DNA from: Capitella teleta
Taxonomy: Eukaryota; Annelida; Polychaeta; Capitellidae
Length of the DNA: 64,000 nt
NCBI GenBank assembly: GCA_000328365.1
Contig: KB304553.1
Location: forward strand, 47,636 to 111,635
Direction: 5' to 3'
The translations under genes and the position numbers were made by a program. The notes under the pieces were generated by a model. The model made no database searches and was not told the DNA's origin. It was given only the letters and a program-made list of their open reading frames with translations. Shown here one piece after another: positions 12,401-23,389 of the stretch; the stretch's first letter is position 1, and every line of letters begins with the position of its first letter.

Positions 12401-15400
12401 ACCTACTTTAGCCTGAATACATTAAAAACCCTGGATACTTTAAACAGAATACAGAGAGAAAAAATGAGCATGAGCCTAAGAACTTTCAGAAGCAAAGAGC
12501 GTCAGTCTGTGCGATAATTTGGAGGCTATACTTCCTGGTTGCGCCAATTGGTGTGTGTGCACAGATTAGTGTACGACCTCAAAGAACGAGAAAATGGACG
12601 CCATGGACGACGACGAGGATTACGAAGCAATCGAAGATGTGATCGCTGATCAGCGAAGGATTCAGATGAAAAAACAGACAGCGCGAGCACAGAAAGAGAG
12701 AAAGAGGAGTTTTAACGGTGGGTGTTATTCAATCAGTCGTTATCATAATTGCATAATTGGTTTTGCTTATCAATGTAAATCTCTTGATTGCTGCAGGCAT
12801 ACGATCCGATGAGGATCTTTTCATCTGGTCTGAGGAGGAGTACGAATTGAAAGCACTGTATGGAAGACCCAAAGTGTTGCCGGTGGTTGTGATCATCAAG
12901 GGTGGTTTCTATGGCGACACACCATGGGAGACCGTCAGCAGTGGAGATGTGAGTCCTTTCTTGGTGATTTCTAATCTTGGTGATTTCTAATAATCACTGT
13001 TATCGTTTTTGTTATATCAGTATGCCTTTTCGTTGTTAATGAAATGTATTTCATTGTCAGTCGTTTGTCTCGCTGTAGTCATTAATCTACAAGTTTTATT
13101 GACTTCCGTAAGAAATTTCCTAGTTTTTTATTGTACAAGCTACGGAAGAATTAAATCCACATACATGAGTATAATTATTTTCTTGCGTGTGCAAACAATC
13201 ATATTATTATACACTAAAATAACCGCATTGCATGTCAGCTTCGATATAAGCAATCGTGAAATAGTTTCTGCTTAGATTGTAGCTATGAAGTGAAATATCA
13301 TATTTCAGGTATTATATCTACACTCGAAAGGTCGGCAGCCCAGAGGAATGGCAATGGATTGTACTTATGAAAAACGGTGCTACAGCATACCCCTGGATTA
13401 CACTGAGCCCTTCGTCAAATATGACCCCAAACATAGCCTGATCTACAAGAGCAAAGCACAGACGACCCTCGGCCAGGTTATCCAAAAAGAGCGACTTCCC
13501 TGTAAAGTTACCATGTGCTCAAAGCGACGCTCAAAGTTTCTTGGTGAGGGATATACCTCAGATTTAACGTTGGAGAACTTTGAAATCCAGGATACATACG
13601 AAGAAAAGTTCTTCAAAGCCAACTCCGTCTTTTCAGGTGATACATAAGTGCTATAACTTGTTATAAATCGATATATACCATATTTGGTATCAATTTTGCT
13701 ATGTTAGACTTTAGGCTGCATGACCTTATGGCCGCATTGCTAGGTTTTTACAGTGAAGATGAAGTCAGTATTAGTACTGCGATCGATTAAGATCAGTTAT
13801 AGAAATTTCGAGTGTTTTGCTTGTAGTGCTTGATGGTATAACTGATCTTATCCTTGTTCTTATTTAAATAATGGTTTAATCAGCCTGATAAAGATAGTAC
13901 ACAGAAGGGTGGGTAGTCAAAGTGGTGCTTATAAATTGTCCGGTTGCTACAATGCCTGAGAGCATCGTCATCAGCACAAGAGACAATGCGTAATCAATGA
14001 TACTTTTTTTTCAGGTGCCCTATATCACCAACCTATCGCTTTACCAATCTACCTTAGAGGAGTGACTGTAAGCCTTGCAATGGGGATGGCACTGGATAAT
14101 GATAACCTCAATTATAAAGACGGTCTGGATCAAAAGATGGCTGAGTACAAGAGAACGGCGGCGACGATGGTAGACTATGCCCCTGTTGTACCAACCAGAG
14201 GTAAGCTAAAGACAGGGACGTTTACAGAGAGCACATTCTGCTGCATTCTCCGATCAGGGATTCAGGCGAGCAAAGATCCCATATGTTATAGGCTGAGTCC
14301 CCCTGTCAATGATCCAAGCCCTAAGCGAGAGATCGAGCAGGTTCAGACAAAAGAAGTTCTGGTTGCCTGCAGTACCTGATGCCGAATTCGATTATAATCC
14401 GAAGAATCCACTTGGTTTGGCCAAATATGACTTCTGAGTGTATTTAGGGCACTTTGCTCGATGTAAACACGACCGTCGCCATAGCAACGGAGCATCGAAA
14501 TTCATGCGAACGACGATTATTCAGTAATTATTGCATAATGTTGTTGAACTTTGGCCGATTTCATGTCATAATACCGAGAAGGGCTGGTAATAGTTGTAAA
14601 ATATTGTTCCTGTTTGTTTATTACATAAAACTCAATATGAGACATTTACTTAATAGAGAAAAAATCGGCGCTTGGTAAAATCACCCTACCCTATGTAGAA
14701 GTACTCATGGGACTAATTCTGCAAATGTTCTGAAAGCTTTAAATTTGTCGTTTATTGAGCAGCTTCTATTCAGCCTGAAGTCAGTTTTAATAACATCACG
14801 GGGCGTTTTCTTATTTCGGTCAGCCAGAGACTCGTCGTGTCTATTTTTTTTTTTTTTTTTTTTTTTTTTCTATTTATGCCATCACAGCATCTCATGAATA
14901 GAAAGCAGGAAGTAACTTTAGCAAAATTCACTCATGGGAACTGAAACTGACCTGGAGATTCATATGTGTGTAATGTGTAGTTAAGACTTATTCACTTCAT
15001 TGTTGCAAAATGCGATGTATTAAAGTGATATAAGAGAACTCAGGGATTCACAATGGCCTCGACATGCGGAGCAGTCGACGCATCCAGATTATTCTGTACT
15101 TATTCTAATGTTCCAGAAATCACCGTCTTCAACTACGAGGCTGTGCAAAGTTGCGAAGGCATATACGACACCATTGAACCAGTCGCATACGTCAAACTCG
15201 AAAAGACGCAAGCAGCGGAGAATGTGTACACGCCATTGAGCCCAGATGTCGAGCAAAGCTCTCATCAACCACTCACACAAAGTTCTCCTCAACCGATCGA
15301 AGGAAGACGCAAAAGTCTCATCCAAGAAATTACAGAAAGGCTCCAAAAAGATGTGCAGAAAGGTAGCCAGCCATTGGACAGGCTCCAAAAAGATGTGCAG

Positions 15401-17692
15401 AAAGGTGGCCAGCCATTGGACAGACCACAACCTCCTCCAAAACCCTCAAATATGGCCAGGAGACAGACAATCAACAAACCCAAAAAAGAAGCTCCACCAA
15501 TTGGATACTTACCAGATGATATCACGAAACTAGACACCGATGAACTCGTCGAGTGCCTCCATTCACTTAAACTAGAAGATCTAGAACCAATCTTCAGAGA
15601 GAATCAGATCGATGGCGAACTCTTGAGTAATTTGAACGAAGAAATGATGCGAAAAGATTTGAAGATAGGTTCATTTCAAGCGATGAAATTGAACAAGTTT
15701 GTCCATGAGGGATGGAGACCATCTGACTACACAACTATCTAAATTCTAAAATGAACTGAACATCACTGCTTCTCGTTCTGGGCCAATGTGGCGTAAATAT
15801 TGGGGTTATTTCAGTGTTATGTGTATATTGCAAATATTCAGGAGGAAATGGTCAATGCTTTTGTCCAAGTCTCGATTTCATTTGTATAATATTGTTAATG
15901 ATTATAATGCTGAGATTCTAATAAGTGTTTAATAAAGTCTCGAGTACACAAAATGTGCTATTTTATACTACCTTTGAATACTAATCACACTTTGTATTTT
16001 GTCATAATATCATGTTATACCATTATTATATACTTCAAATTATCATCTGCGTAATTGTACAGTATAGTCATGCATAAATCTTCCTTCATATTCTAAGAAA
16101 CACCTATCATATTAAAATACAATTATAATAAGTATAATGTATTTTAATCCTATTAGCATTGGCTGTGATATTCGTTTGACGCGGATGTTGTGAATGTGTA
16201 GGATTTGCCAGCTGAGCAAATGGAAACAACTCAACATCCATCTAATTATTACTAATTATCATGCTCTAATGCATCTAAATATAATGCAAGGCGGGTCATA
16301 ATCATTTTCCTGATTAAGCACTGTCCGCTGTATACTTAGATGTATACGCAGCGCATGACAAAGAAAGGATACAGATGGCGGTGGCAGATCTCTGGGCTGA
16401 GGTAGTAGGGCGTGCCTATTGCGGTGCTGGCTTTGTCCATGGAGTCCTGCAGGATCTTCGCGATGCCAAAATCGCCGATCTTCAGCACGTTGTCACCAGT
16501 CAGAAATATATTCTGCGTCTTCAAATCTGGAGAGAAAAACACTGTTAGGAATCTCTCATAATAATAATAATCATCATCATCATTTATTCATTTATATAGC
16601 GCAAAATGTACAATTATGGGATAAAGTTTCTATGCACTTAACATAAACGAAAATTACATGCAATAATAATAAAAAGATGCACAAGGTTAAGAGAGTCATG
16701 GGTACACAGTGCCATTTCATACGTGAGAAAACCATGGCAAGAGCCCGTCCTCTTCCTGGTCGAAAAACTCTTTGTAGTGGAACACCAGAGACGTAATTTT
16801 ACATACAAAGAATGCTAAGATCAGAATGCGTACAGTGCATGAGGGTATTTATGAAGGTATAGATGAGGCAACAATGGATTCATCAACAGGGATTTATGTG
16901 AAGTACGATGATTCTCGGATCCCTACAAAGACATAGTGTAGGTACGAATAAATATTTTCTGTTCCTTTGTAATATGGCTTCATATTGGGCAATTCAGTGA
17001 TTCAATTTCCTTATTCCGTGATTCTATAATTTATGTATAAGTATCAATGGTGGCCTGGAGACACCAGACGCGACTGGAATGCCCTTGATGACCTCTCACC
17101 TCTGTGGATGATATTCAACCCGTGGATGTACTTCAGCGCATAACACATTTGTACAAACCAATCCAATATCGTCTGTAAACAAGGATTCTTCTTATTATGA
17201 GTCAAAGATCAAAGGTCAATGGTTGTAGGTTATGATTCGCTCACGTTTTGTGCAAAATGTTTCCCATTTGCGTCTTGAATTTTCCTCTTTAAATCTCCTG
17301 GAATTCAGAAAAAGCATTAATTTAAATTAAAAAAGTATTTTTGAACCAAAGTCGAATACATTGCTGAAGAGCTGATTGTTAAACATTGGGTATATATTTC
17401 AACATAGACACAGTAGACTGCCGTGCGACTTACCATGATCGCCATACTCCATGATGATGCAGAGGAATCCACGATCGACAAACGCCTTCTTGTATCGCAC
17501 AATGTTGACATGTTTGCACCTTGCAAGAGCCTCAACTTCCACCAAAGATTGCAGCCTATCCCTTTCGGACATTCCGGATACCCGGATCTCCTTTAATGCG
17601 TACTTCCGGTCGGTGTCCTTCTGTTTCACGAGCCATGCTTCCCCGAATGTTCCTGATCCGAGTTTATTGAGTTTCTTGTAGACGTTTGACAT
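9431..17692 (-). CDS. NIMA-related serine/threonine kinase (NEK family), nine exons
   Basis: Exons (minus): 17692-17434, 17297-17245, 17172-17100, 16526-16373, 11542-11405, 11344-11152, 11101-10976, 10923-10638, 9714-9431. All junctions are GT-AG, phases agree, and the sum is 1566 nt, i.e. 521 residues plus stop. The kinase domain (about 5-260) is complete: Gly loop GSGTFG (12-17), Lys34, HRDLKTQN (127-134), DFG (147-149) and GTPYYLSPE (166-174). HRDLKTQNIFL and GTPYYLSPE are NEK signatures. NEKs phosphorylate Ser/Thr targets in centrosome, cilium and mitotic control. The tail is Lys/Ser/Pro-rich (TPKKTP, GKKSPPAAKK), then acidic, then a helical C-terminus containing VGAAEFVHAYERVRN. Length is like NEK3, but orthology to one vertebrate NEK is not claimed. 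Introns 5, 6 and 7 are 60, 50 and 52 bp. Intron 4 is 4830 bp and hosts another gene. Confidence 0.94.
10031..10134. repeat. long hairpin (snapback) repeat
   Basis: Arms of about 50 bases are inverted around position 10081 with only small mismatches: left CAGAACCTAATCTGGACTC, right GAGTCAAGATTAGGTTCTG. Partial copies of the inner arm recur at 10261-10345. It lies in intron 8 of the NEK gene and resembles a palindromic MITE. Confidence 0.7.
12594..15742 (+). CDS. GAREM-like adaptor: CABIT domain plus C-terminal SAM domain
   Basis: Exons: 12594-12717, 12797-12948, 13309-13636, 14015-14200, 15117-15742. All are GT-AG with matching phases (1416 nt, 471 residues). An acidic/basic N-terminus precedes a CABIT-type region (about 45-250) with LPVVVIIKGGFYG and SSGDVLYLHSKGR. 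The last exon has tyrosine motifs (NYEAVQ, IYDTIEP, VAYVKL, VYTPLSP), a proline-rich PQPPPKP stretch and a SAM domain (about 398-465) ending in GWRP. CABIT, then tyrosine/proline-rich linker, then SAM is the order in GAREM, a GRB2/SHP2-binding adaptor in EGF-receptor/ERK signalling, although vertebrate GAREM1 is much longer (roughly 870 residues). The gene lies wholly inside NEK intron 4 on the opposite strand. Uncertainty: the exon 4-5 join is inferred from phase, a strong GTAAGC donor and a pyrimidine-rich acceptor. A small alternative terminal exon exists at 14374-14436. Confidence 0.85.
14374..14436 (+). other. possible alternative terminal exon of the GAREM-like gene
   Basis: A TGCAG acceptor at 14369-14373 opens a phase-1-compatible 20-codon reading (PDAEFDYNPKNPLGLAKYDF) ending in TGA. 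If used, it would give a CABIT-only isoform without the SAM exon. The short length makes chance openness quite possible. Confidence 0.3.
14845..14870. repeat. poly-T tract
   Basis: About 25 consecutive T in intron 4 of the GAREM-like gene. Confidence 0.9.
15338..15421 (+). repeat. in-frame 42-bp tandem duplication in coding exon
   Basis: Two adjacent 42-bp copies (15338-15379 and 15380-15421) differ at one base. Each encodes a 14-residue unit, RLQKDVQKG(S/G)QPLD, just before the proline-rich motif of the GAREM-like protein. Confidence 0.95.
15931..15936 (+). terminator. AATAAA polyadenylation signal of GAREM-like gene
   Basis: The canonical hexamer lies 189 bases after the TAA stop, with TGTG-rich sequence about 20 bases downstream. 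This supports a 3' end inside the NEK intron. Confidence 0.7.
16556..16810 (-). repeat. interspersed repeat with AAT/CAT tail and TTTATATAGCGC core
   Basis: It starts with a run of AATAAT/CATCAT and then TTTATATAGCGCAAAA, followed by a CTATGCACTTAA segment. The same arrangement (short AT microsatellite, then an ATGCGCTTAA-type box) recurs near 34750-34960. This fits a LINE/SINE 3' end inserted in minus orientation in NEK intron 3. Confidence 0.5.
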
Positions 17693-19457
17693 ATCTGAGA
17701 CTGGGTGCTGTTATGAGCGACCGTATCGTTCATTTCGCCATTTCGCTTGCTCGTCTGATCGGATCTGCTCACTTCATGAGTAGAACTGTGAAACGCATGG
17801 ATCTTGATTTGATTTCATGATACAGATGCATTGCTTCTTTCGTTTAGTATGGTCAGCAAATTGCTGCTTACTTTTAATTAATTCCCTTAAAACTTGGAGA
17901 ATAACACACATTTGTTCTTCATAGAACATAATTTTACCTTCTGGGAAATCTCAGGCGTTGAGGGGATACAGACAATGACTGGGGGAAACCAATCTTGGCT
18001 ATGCGGCTATCTCATAATAAGTTTTATTCCCAATAATGCGACACTTCCATGCCACTATCAAAGATACTCCATTATCGGCAGATGTATTAATTAGCAATGT
18101 AATGTAGTTACACAGCTCAAATGGCCTGCTAAATTCCTTAACCTTTATGCTCTTTTTGTTTCATTATTATCATAATTATATGTATTTGCTCATTTTAGTT
18201 CATCTTCTTTCCTATAAATTCTATCATTTGTTGCAAAGCTTTAGTTTTTCGAAACAAATAATTTTTTATTGCTGCGCTTGCAAATTGCATAGTGATTACG
18301 TTATGATATACATTTCTGTTTACCAATAGTCTCCTTGTTTCTGAATAAACCGGAATCTGAAGTCCATCTGTAGTATTTATGTGTGTTCAAATAGGGTTTT
18401 ATTGTGACTTTGGAGAGGGAAAAGAAAAAGAACACAGGCCTGTACGTTGGTATATTGTTGCGCGTAACTGCCGTGTGTATTTGTGACTCTCCGTACCCAG
18501 TAAGAGCAGATCGTGGAAGAACTGTCTGTTAAAAAAATGGTCCATGCTTCCCCAAAAGTGTGGTAATTGATATAAGACCAGGCTGCTGCGAACACAAGAA
18601 TCCTAAGCCACTTCCTATAATTATATTCAATTTTGACGCCTAAAATTTGAGAAAAATGGCAAAAATAATGACGACTCTTCTAGCTACAGCCTACACAAGT
18701 TGAGGAGGAATGTAGGTTTTAATTGGGGAATAATCTCCGAATTCGCTGCCAAACTTAACGCACAATTATTATATATTATGTATGGATATATACAATAGCC
18801 GCCATTAAAGAATGTAGAGGCATGTCGATTTTTTGGGACGAGCAGGAATTAATTTAAACGTGCATATAATTATATGAGGAATGAAGGGGTTTCAAGGCTC
18901 CGCTCGACGCTTGCTACCATAGACAGTAAGCCTAGTAAACAGTGTCCAGCCCTGTTAAGCATACGGGCAGCACTATAGATCGAATTACATATTATAATTC
19001 GCAACCATAATGCCCGTCGCCCGACTGGATCTCGAACCAGGAACCTCGACCTCCAAGGTCGGCATTCTCTGCGCCCCTCCACGTGTACATATGAAAAATG
19101 TTGAATGTTAAAAAAGTACTACGCTACTGCTATATGCATCTAATGTTATAATTATCATAATAGTTGGTAAAAAACATGTAAACATAATTCCCAACATTGC
19201 TTTGCGTCGCTGTTGCTATTATGACAACTACTTCGTTCCGCTCTGCATATCGTCAATTCCTGCTCACAGTATTATTTGATCCTTGCTGCAAATAAAAAAA
19301 GGAAAAAATACAATCTACCCAGCCTCTTCATGACCCGCTCTGTGCATGCGATCGATTGACATAATACTAGTAGGTTCATACATGGCTGACGATCGAGGTC
19401 AAGTCAGCTTGCCTGCCCCTCTAAATTAGATAACTAGCCAAAGTCAACCGCAGCAGC
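17693..19457. other. divergent intergenic region between NEK and UreF
   Basis: It separates the two start codons by 1.77 kb. Apart from the tRNA-like repeat at 18880-19085, no gene or strong promoter element was recognised. Confidence 0.5.
18880..19085 (-). repeat. tRNA-derived SINE-like sequence
   Basis: On the minus strand there is a tRNA-like T-arm/B-box segment CTGGTTCGAGATCCAG (19025-19040). A hyphenated stem that could be an anticodon arm precedes it, and non-tRNA sequence follows. The loop is one base too long and the acceptor stem does not close, so a functional tRNA is unlikely. Confidence 0.45.
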
Positions 19458-20962
19458 ATGGAAACCAATTCCGGGGAAACTCAAATGCTGACCATCATGC
19501 AGATGTGTGACTCAGGTGAGTTTTGGACCCTGTGCTTATTTCTTGTCAACATTTCTGCAGGTCAACCTGACCTTCTGGCTGCGATCTTACTGCATGAAGT
19601 ATATATTTATAAAACATTAAAATTTAATTAGAAAGTAAATAAATGTGGCATCCTTAGATACAACTCCAAGTCTAGCTAATCTTCATATCATAATTGTGGA
19701 CATGCAATCCTCGTAGCAGGAGACAATTGTAGCAGGCTATAATATATATTATATAACTAGTAAATACATATAAAAATATATTGCTGCTTATGTACTTGTG
19801 TACAATTATTGGTGGCTGTAAAGGACTATAGTTGACCATTCAATTTAAACAAGAATGACGAATGAATTTTGTGAGGTTACTTTAGTTCATGCTGCAAATA
19901 TACATTGCCTAATAATCAGACGTCAGCAAAACTGGGTTAATAAGTCCAAAGGGCAAAATGGATGTTACAAAATGGCGAGTGTGCGTTATGCTTTTAATGT
20001 GCGTTATGATTTACTCTCCAGCCTTTCCAACCGGAGGATTCTCACACAGCATGGGTTTCGAGTCAGCTCACAAGCATCATAACGTCACCGACATGGGTCA
20101 GTTGGTTGCACACGCATTTTGTCTTATGTCTTATGTCTTAATGAATTAATGTCTTAATTACAGAATCATTTCGCCGTTTCATTCTGGCATCTCTTGAGAA
20201 TACAGCCACCAAGATGGTGCCCTTTGTGCGCGAGGCGCATGAATCAGCAGATTTGATGGACGCCATTATAGAACTGGATGAACATTGCCAAACTTGTCTC
20301 ACCAACCATGTCGAGAACCGAGCGAGTCGGAGACAGGTCAGAATCGATCGATTTTGGCTCTAATTTAATTTCGATTTTACTTAGGGTCGAGCTCTGCTCG
20401 ATACGTCAATCGAGACGTTTATTGACGTCACCATGTTGCGCGACCTGAAGGTTTTAGTTGAAGACGATCGTTTGTTGGGTCATCTTCCCGTTGTGTTTGG
20501 TGTGGTGTGCGCATCTCTCCAAGTCGGCCAAAAATCCACGTGTTTGATGTTCATGTACAATTCTCTGCGGACGATGATTGCGAGTTCTGTGAGACTCGGT
20601 TTTGCTGGCACGCTGCAGGTCAGCTTTAATCTTCTCCTTTTTGTTCAAAAGTAAGCAATTGTATGCTACAAATAGTATACAATTGCCTTCTTATACAAAA
20701 CGAAAGGTACAAACGTAATTGTAATTCGTTATTATACGCTATTATTTCAGGCTCAAGGAATTCAGCATGAAATTCAGCAGTTAATTCCTGAAATTGTTGA
20801 CAGGTTGGATTTTGTGATTGAATTTTTTCTCTCTTGAAATAACTTCATTTATTTTCTAGACACCGCAGCATATCAGTAGGAGAGGTTCACGTGTCGTTTC
20901 CCTCAGTCGATGTTCTGCAAAATCTCCACGATACAATGTTCTCAAAACTTTTCTATTCGTGA
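19458..20962 (+). CDS. Urease accessory protein UreF, six exons
   Basis: Exons: 19458-19515, 20022-20096, 20164-20336, 20385-20618, 20751-20803, 20860-20962. All are GT-AG, phases match, and the sum is 696 nt, i.e. 231 residues, the usual UreF length. The N-terminus reads MLTIMQMCDS then AFPTGGFSHSMGFES (20-34), the UreF signature. ENRASRRQGRALL follows across exons 3-4, then GHLPVVFG (134-141) and VRLGFAGTLQAQGIQHE. UreF binds UreD and UreG in the cytosol and acts in nickel delivery to apo-urease. Urease and UreD/UreG are not in the window. Eukaryotic introns inside conserved motifs and host-like base composition show it is a resident nuclear gene, not bacterial contamination. Confidence 0.95.
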
Positions 20963-20982
20963 AATTTGTGATATAATATGAA

Positions 20983-20988
20983 AATAAA
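20983..20988 (+). terminator. AATAAA polyadenylation signal of UreF gene
   Basis: The hexamer lies 21 bases after the UreF TGA, followed by a T-rich tract. The 3' UTR would be very short. Confidence 0.6.
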
Positions 20989-21179
20989 TCCCTTTTTTTA
21001 CCCAGACCCCTCTTTATTTATCACGCTTGTGTTATTGATACAACGCCAAATTCGCACACAAAAGAAAAACACCATAATTGATAATTCAAACGCAAATCGT
21101 TCCTGATACGGCTGCTGTACAGCCTTGCTCTGACGTCATACTGCGTTCACAGCACATAAAAGTGGTGTAAATATAATAT

Positions 21180-23228
21180 TTATTAGGTCAAGAAAACATC
21201 CAACTGAAGATAATAAATCCACCTACCTGCATTATAAATCACTCCTTTGGAAACTCCTAAGAAATGCTAAAAAAAAGATCACTATGAAAGATTAAAATAA
21301 CAAGAACATATTGAAGCAATCTTGGCAAATCATCAAATCTGCAATAAACAGAAAAAAATCATCTTCCCTCTCCAAGCAGTTCATTACAAACAGCAATAAA
21401 ACCTCTGATCCTTTATTGATTGCTGATAGCTTTAACAAGCACTTCGTTCAAACAGGCCCAAAAATAGCGGAAAAGATCCCTGATGTCAATTTCTCTCCCC
21501 AAACGTTGTCCCTAGTCTTGAATTCACTCTCCCTGTTCGAAGTTGAACCACAAAAAGTTGAGAACATTATTCGTGACCTGAAAAACACTTCTTTCAGTTG
21601 GGATGGCATCTCACCGAACATCCTAAAACAGTAATATCATCCCATCCTCCGTATCCTCACATCACTCATCAAAGCTCTTTTCAACGAAGTATCTTCCCAA
21701 AAGAATTGAAAATTGCCTGCATCCTTCCCTTGCTCAAATCTGGTGATCATCAGTCTATCTCCATCCATAAGCTAATCTCAGTTCTTCCCATTCTTCCCAA
21801 AATCTTTGAATCCATTGTCGTCCACAAGCTCAATAGTTATATTGAACAGCACGAAATTCTCAACAAACAGCAATTCGGCTTCCGATCACACCACAGCACA
21901 AGTTGTGCTATTCATCACTTGGTTGATAACATCTCCTCCTCAAAAGAAAACAAAAGATCACTTCTGGTTGTATTTATAGACCTTTCCAAAGCTTTCGACA
22001 CCCTTGACCACGAAATTCTTCTCAATAAGTTGCATAAATATGGAATTCAAAATTCTCTTTTTGATTGGCTTCGTGACTTTCTGAAGAATCGCAAGCAATT
22101 TGTTCAGATTGGTGGCTCCGAATCACCTGAAGAAACCATCTTTTGTGGCGTGCCACAAGGCTTCATTCTGTCCCCACTTATGTTTCTTCTTTACATTAAC
22201 GATATTGTCCATTGCTCTTATATCTTGAAATTTTTCCTCTTTGCTGACGACACAAGTGTTTTTATTTCCGGCAATAACATCTCTGAATTGTTCAATAGCA
22301 TGAATCAGCACCTCCAGATCTTGCAAAACTGGTTCTCCTTTAATAGACCTTCCCTGAATCTGAAGAAGAGCCATTACATTCTATATTCAATCCACAGCGC
22401 TCCACTCCGGCAATTAATTTAGACCTCAAAATTGAAAGAGGAACTCTACAACAAAAAGAATCCACAGATTTTTTATGTGTCAAAATTGACTCGATGATTC
22501 GCTGGTCCGACTACATTCAAATGATTAAAAGATTAATTTTAAAAAAACATCGGTATTATATATCAAAACAAAGCACATCTTCAATGGCTCTCTTCTGAAA
22601 ACCCTCTACTACTCCTTCATATATTTCCATATATCTTCTATTGTATCGATGTATGGGGTGCTGCCTCCAAAGTTTATTTGAATTCTATTCTCAAACTCTA
22701 AAAAACCTTTTGCCGTCTAATCCTGAACGTCCCAAAGAGAACTCCGTCAATCCCCCTCTTTCAAGAACTCAAATTTCTCAACGTCTTTCAGATTCATGTT
22801 TATTCTGTTTCACTGACAATGTTCAACTTCCACAAGGGCCGTCTTCCTTCTCTTATCACCTCTCTCTTTTCTTGTGTCACCTCTTCGACCTGGCAAAACA
22901 ACCACCTCTCAGTTCCCATTCTCCGTACATCTTTCAGTCAGAAACCCTTCGATATCAAGGAGTCAAAATATGGAATTCCATCCTCCCAATAATCCACGTC
23001 AACATCTCGAAGCAAACATTTAAAAAACATCTCAGAACCCACTGTCTTAATATTTAATTCTAAATAGCCTTGTTTCGGTCTTCTTTCTTTTCTTCTTTTT
23101 TTGGTTCATCTCGCTTTCATAACATGAGGATTTCCTCCCAATCATAGCTTCTTAACTCTTTCCATAAATAGTTCCACGGATGTCCCTCTGTTCTGTTCAA
23201 TAAAATTATTCTTATTCTTATTCTATTC
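21180..23228 (+). mobile_element. 5'-truncated LINE with reverse transcriptase (CR1/L2/Jockey-like)
   Basis: An RT region runs through three frames. The pre-RT segment (21311-21634) has WQIIKSAINRKK and DGISPNILK. The RT core (21598-22422) has KQQFGFRSHHST, VFIDLSKAFDTLDHEIL, GVPQGFILSPLMFLLYINDI and the catalytic FADDTSVF. The C-terminal piece (22641-23057) ends TFKKHLRTHCLNI. The copy ends in ATAAAATTATTCTTATTC repeats, a typical LINE 3' microsatellite tail. The endonuclease and ORF1 are missing (5' truncation). The RT core itself is continuous for 274 codons, so this is a relatively young copy with a few frame breaks. Confidence 0.9.
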
Positions 23229-23389
23229 TAAAAACAAAACCAAACGAACTTTCTCTGCAGCAAGAGAATATGTTAGCATATCAAAGATGAACACAGATTT
23301 AATTAAAGTAAATATTTCATAATAAAAAGATATTTTCTAGCAAAAATTTGTATCGGTTAGTGTTACATGAGAAATGGTGTTAGTGAATA

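Noticed and set aside
15053-15116. A separate SAM-protein gene starting at the ATG at 15053
   Set aside because: Joining from exon 4 gives matching phase and the full GAREM-type CABIT+SAM order. The acceptor lies inside this frame. Kept only as an alternative.
18870-19082. Functional tRNA gene on the minus strand
   Set aside because: The T-loop is too long and no acceptor stem closes. A tRNA-derived SINE fits better.
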